This document shows, in pieces, positions 54,614 through 64,000 of a stretch of DNA of 64,000 nucleotides. Under the pieces are notes generated by a model. The model had not been told where the DNA came from. It was given only the letters and a program-made list of their open reading frames with translations, and searched no databases. The stretch comes from Sinotaia quadrata (lineage: Eukaryota > Mollusca > Gastropoda > Architaenioglossa > Viviparidae), in assembly GCA_028829895.1 (NCBI GenBank), contig CM054178.1:72738335-72802334 (forward strand), read 5' to 3'. The position numbers and the translations under genes are program-made. Each line of letters begins with the position of its first letter. The stretch's first letter is position 1.

Positions 54614-55552
54614 GATGCATTTCCTCTTGGTGTTGAGAAGAAAGGAAACGTCTCGAACAGCTTATCCAGTCGGGCATGATCAGCTTGTGATTATTCTTGC
54701 AGTTAGTCTTTTCATTATTACTTAATATTTCATGTTTTCGCATAGAAGTTCTCTTGATGAGTGGCCGCAGTTGCTGATGGACGGAGGACAGAGGAAAGCG
54801 AGCCGCAGAAGAGAGAGAGAAAGAAGAGAAGGCCTGATGTTGAAAATGAATTTATCTCTGCAGCACCACTGCAGTCATGCACAAAGCTGTGAAAATGGCC
54901 GGAAGTGACACGAATATAGAACTTGAGCCTTTAAAATAAAAAGAAAACAAAGCATTCTTGCAGAGACTATATACTGCACACATCAACAAACAATGTCATG
55001 AGAAAGATAAAACCATTAACAACGAATATTTGTATAGCGCGCGCATTAAAAGTGCACGAGGTCATCTCGTGACGAAGTGGAATGACTGTAGCCTTTGTGC
55101 ATCGAACTAAAAATGGACGAAAGGACCTCTCTCTCACACAAAACATTAGAAAAATAAATTTGAGATCAACAGTAAAAAAAAATTAAGGACGACAACAAGT
55201 GAAAATACTAACGAATAACAATGCTGTCAATATATAAAGTAACACGTTCGCACACATTACACACACGACAATTATGAATATGCTATGACTAATGTAAGAA
55301 TTAATTGTTTCATGATTGTGGTATAACTCTATAGTATTATAACAATGAGAAAATAATTTTGAATATATGGAGAATGGATTCACACAATTTAAAGGAAATG
55401 ACAATAATAAAAATGATAAGGAAGCAAATGAAAATGAAAGTATTGAAAGAAGTCTGATAAGAAAACAAACTTCTAGATCAAAAGCAATAGACAAGAAGCA
55501 ATATAAAATATCAAAATAAGAAAGAACAAACAAGAGAAACAAGAGGCAATAT

Positions 55553-55735
55553 TAAATATTAAAGTCTGGTAAGAAAGAACACACAACAACAAACAACAGA
55601 AACAAGAAGCAATAAAAAATATTAAAGTCTGGTAAGAAAGAACACACAACAACAAACAACAGAAACAAGAAGCAATATTAAAGTCTGGTAAGAAAGAACA
55701 CACAACAACAGAAACAAGAAGCAATATAAAATACT
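55553..55735. repeat. ~60-bp minisatellite, three to four copies
   Basis: The unit is 'aaagtctggtaagaaagaac' plus 'acacaacaacaaacaacag' plus 'aaacaagaagcaata'. 'ctg|gtaagaaag' is donor-like in each. Confidence 0.88.
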
Positions 55736-55992
55736 GTACGTTTGTTAACAAAGAATGCACAGAAAGACGGTCTATACAGGGAGGGGTCAAATTGTGACAT
55801 TACAATATTTCCTTCTATTTTTACAGTCTGCTTTGTTCTGTGAACAGTTAGCTAATCAGCAGAAATATTTTCATTTTATAAAATTACCCTGTCTGTAGTT
55901 TTTCAGCATAACAGCCAAAATGGAGTTAAGAGGCTTATGTCCTATGCACTCCATTTTAATAATATCTTAATAATACTTTAAAACAATAATTC

Positions 55993-62398
<6,406 letters not shown>

Positions 62399-63281
62399 GA
62401 CGTCACTGACTGAAATGGCTTCCTGCGAAAAAAAATCTGCAAGTAGAAAGAGAATAAAATCTGCATTGTATGTGCGTCAACAACATTTCAAATTGTGTGC
62501 TTTAATCTTTTCCACATTTATTTCCACAGCCTCTGCAGTAAAATTTGAAAAATAAATTGTGTGGGGATTTCAAGAGAAGCAGAATTAGTTACATCACGAC
62601 TTAAGATGACACAAATTTACTGGCACACGCTAGAATTACTCCTCACATAGGACACAATTACATATTAAACAGGTTGGCACTGGTCGGAAATAAAAGCTAA
62701 GAGGTATATTTTAGAACTAACAAAATTATTTGCTAACAGGAATTGATCGTTTTATCTAAATTCAAGATCTATTTAATCTAACGTACTTTATTTCAGCAAT
62801 TTAAAAAAAATAATTCAAGCTGAAGACTATAGTGATTATAATCTGTGATTTGACTAGTTTTTAATTTGTGTATGTGTTATAATCTGTTGCAAATAAATAT
62901 AATTCACATACTAATACTGCTTTTGAAATTTGTTATCAGTTTTTTCATCTGTATTTGCCAACCAGTCAATCTTATTAAAATGAAATTATTTTAAATAATG
63001 TGGCTGTGATTTTTATTTTATTTTTTAAAATCGGTTTTCTTATTTTGCATGCAAAAACTTAACGGCTACTATTCTTTCTTATAAATTTTATTTTACATTT
63101 GTTAGGAATATAAAACGTTATTTTTTTTATATTTCTTTTATTTATGTGTTAATTATTTTATTTATTCATACTTAAGGGCACTCCCAAAGACTTAGTATTG
63201 ATCGGACAAAATTGATCTTCTTGCTTCTGACGTAGATTATAAATGGTGCATTAAAGAATAAAAGGGAATACAGTCACTTAC

Positions 63282-63300
63282 TCTTGACTCATCGTCAAAT
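63282..63300 (-). other. Candidate 5' UTR exon end of the minus-strand gene
   Basis: On the complement 'gagtcaaga|gtaagtgac' is a near-perfect donor (GT at plus 63281-63280). It could splice to the acceptor before the ATG exon at 62422. The exon start cannot be placed. A poly(C) run (63315-63333) lies just upstream. Confidence 0.35.
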
Positions 63301-63314
63301 GCATCACTTTTCTG

Positions 63315-63333
63315 CCCCCCCCCCCCCCCCCCC
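63315..63333. repeat. Poly(C) homopolymer
   Basis: A run of 19 C residues. Length uncertain. Confidence 0.95.
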
Positions 63334-63856
63334 GCCATCCCCCCAATCCTTTCGATCATTTGCATATTAACTGGAAAAAGTGCATGCATCCTTGACAAGG
63401 GAATACAACCAATAAGAGAGAATGTAACAAATAGAACAATTGTCAATTTGTCTCGGCAATGAGAAAATAACAGGAAACATCCATTCACTTTAAATTAAAA
63501 CAACGAAATACCAGAAGATGGGTTATCTTAATTGCTAGAAGTATTGAAAAAGTTGTCTTCTCTTTCTGAAATGTATAGCGTTAAAGTATTTTGACGAGAG
63601 ATTTTCACCATTCAATGCTGGAAATTATTTTGTAGAAAAATGAACATTATGTTATTTAAATAAACAAAGGGTATTGACAGATACCATCATCTAGTGATTG
63701 TTTTCTTCAAATAATTTTTTACTGCTTGCTGGTGGTTTGATGATAGGTTGATATTTCTTTTTGTTGCTGTTGACATTTTGTAACGATACTGTCTGTCTGT
63801 CTGTCTGCCTGTCTGTCTTTCTTTCTCAAACAAATCTCACCATTAACTGTCTTTAA

Positions 63857-64000
63857 ATCGATTCTAAGTCACAACCATCTTTCTCTGCACCCGAACCCAG
63901 GATCCGTTTCACTGACTGGGATCGAGTGGTTGCACGCTCTGCTCTCATGCCATCACGTGACCCGATTAGCACATTGAGTAGGAGTAAACCTCAAGGGCCA
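63857..64000 (+). CDS. Open frame running off the right edge, possible exon
   Basis: After TAA (63854-63856) one + frame stays open for 48 codons to the window end. It includes SAPEPRIRFTDWDRVVARSA and LMPSRDPISTLSRSKPQGP. Base composition rises in GC as expected for coding DNA, and a pyrimidine-rich stretch with 'gaacccag' precedes the richest part. It could be the 5' part of an exon of a gene lying to the right. No family recognised. Confidence 0.3.
   Translation, partial: MDSKSQPSFSAPEPRIRFTDWDRVVARSALMPSRDPISTLSRSKPQGP

Noticed and set aside
55183..55790. Antisense hydrophobic frames (105-119 codons, Phe/Leu/Cys-rich)
   Set aside because: They cross the 60-bp minisatellite and AT-rich DNA. 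The hydrophobicity comes from A/C-rich repeats read in complement, and I see no conserved motif.

Overview
The window is nuclear DNA of an animal, most likely a lophotrochozoan and probably a mollusc. It is AT-rich. The genes are split into short exons with GT/AG introns, and there are long (TCTA/GATA)n, (TG/CA)n and (TC)n tracts and many minisatellites. It also holds a degraded hAT transposon and non-LTR retrotransposon relics. The placement is inferred from genome texture and the protein type, not from a species-specific marker. No bacterial-style genes, rRNA, tRNA or CRISPR were seen.

The main content is a tandem, same-strand (+) array of small genes for secreted cysteine-rich proteins of the von Willebrand factor type C (VWC) kind. 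I rebuilt them from splice sites and reading-frame phase. Unit 0 (about 1-4830) is a 3' part whose exon 3 is frameshifted and truncated. Gene 1 has five exons between 14411 and 24840 and gives 218 aa. Gene 2 has four exons between 29120 and 37808 and gives 172 aa. Gene 3 has three exons between 41333 and 48632 and gives 159 aa. Exon 1 encodes a signal peptide (81 nt, phase 0). Exon 2 encodes the first VWC half with 7 Cys (168 or 180 nt, phase 0). Exon 3 carries CCC, then a complete 10-Cys VWC domain (226 nt in genes 1 and 2, phase 1). Gene 1 adds exons 4 and 5, a partial third VWC-like module. Genes 2 and 3 have a different short 3' terminal exon, and gene 3 has lost the splice donor leading to it.

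The array grew by segmental duplication. About 26.7-38.7 kb is paralogous to about 39.0-51.2 kb (genes 2 and 3), and 1-4.8 kb is paralogous to 22.5-25.4 kb. Introns and flanks of the copies are nearly identical, but exons 2, 3 and 4 differ strongly and mostly at amino-acid-changing sites while every cysteine is kept. That is a signature of diversifying selection, or of another exon-targeted diversification, and is the most interesting signal here. Exon 2 of genes 2 and 3 is also flanked by tandem repeats that copy its own splice acceptor and donor.

The right third (about 51-64 kb) lies outside the array. On the minus strand it holds a second, unrelated small secreted-protein gene that no long ORF reveals: four coding exons from 62398 down to 55993, all introns phase 1, with a signal peptide followed by a Ser/Thr-rich tail (63 aa), and probably a 5' UTR exon ending at 63282. 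The rest is minisatellites, microsatellites and a few short coding-like fragments. The hAT element at 8923-11452 has a perfect 8-bp target-site duplication, and its transposase is broken by frameshifts and stops.
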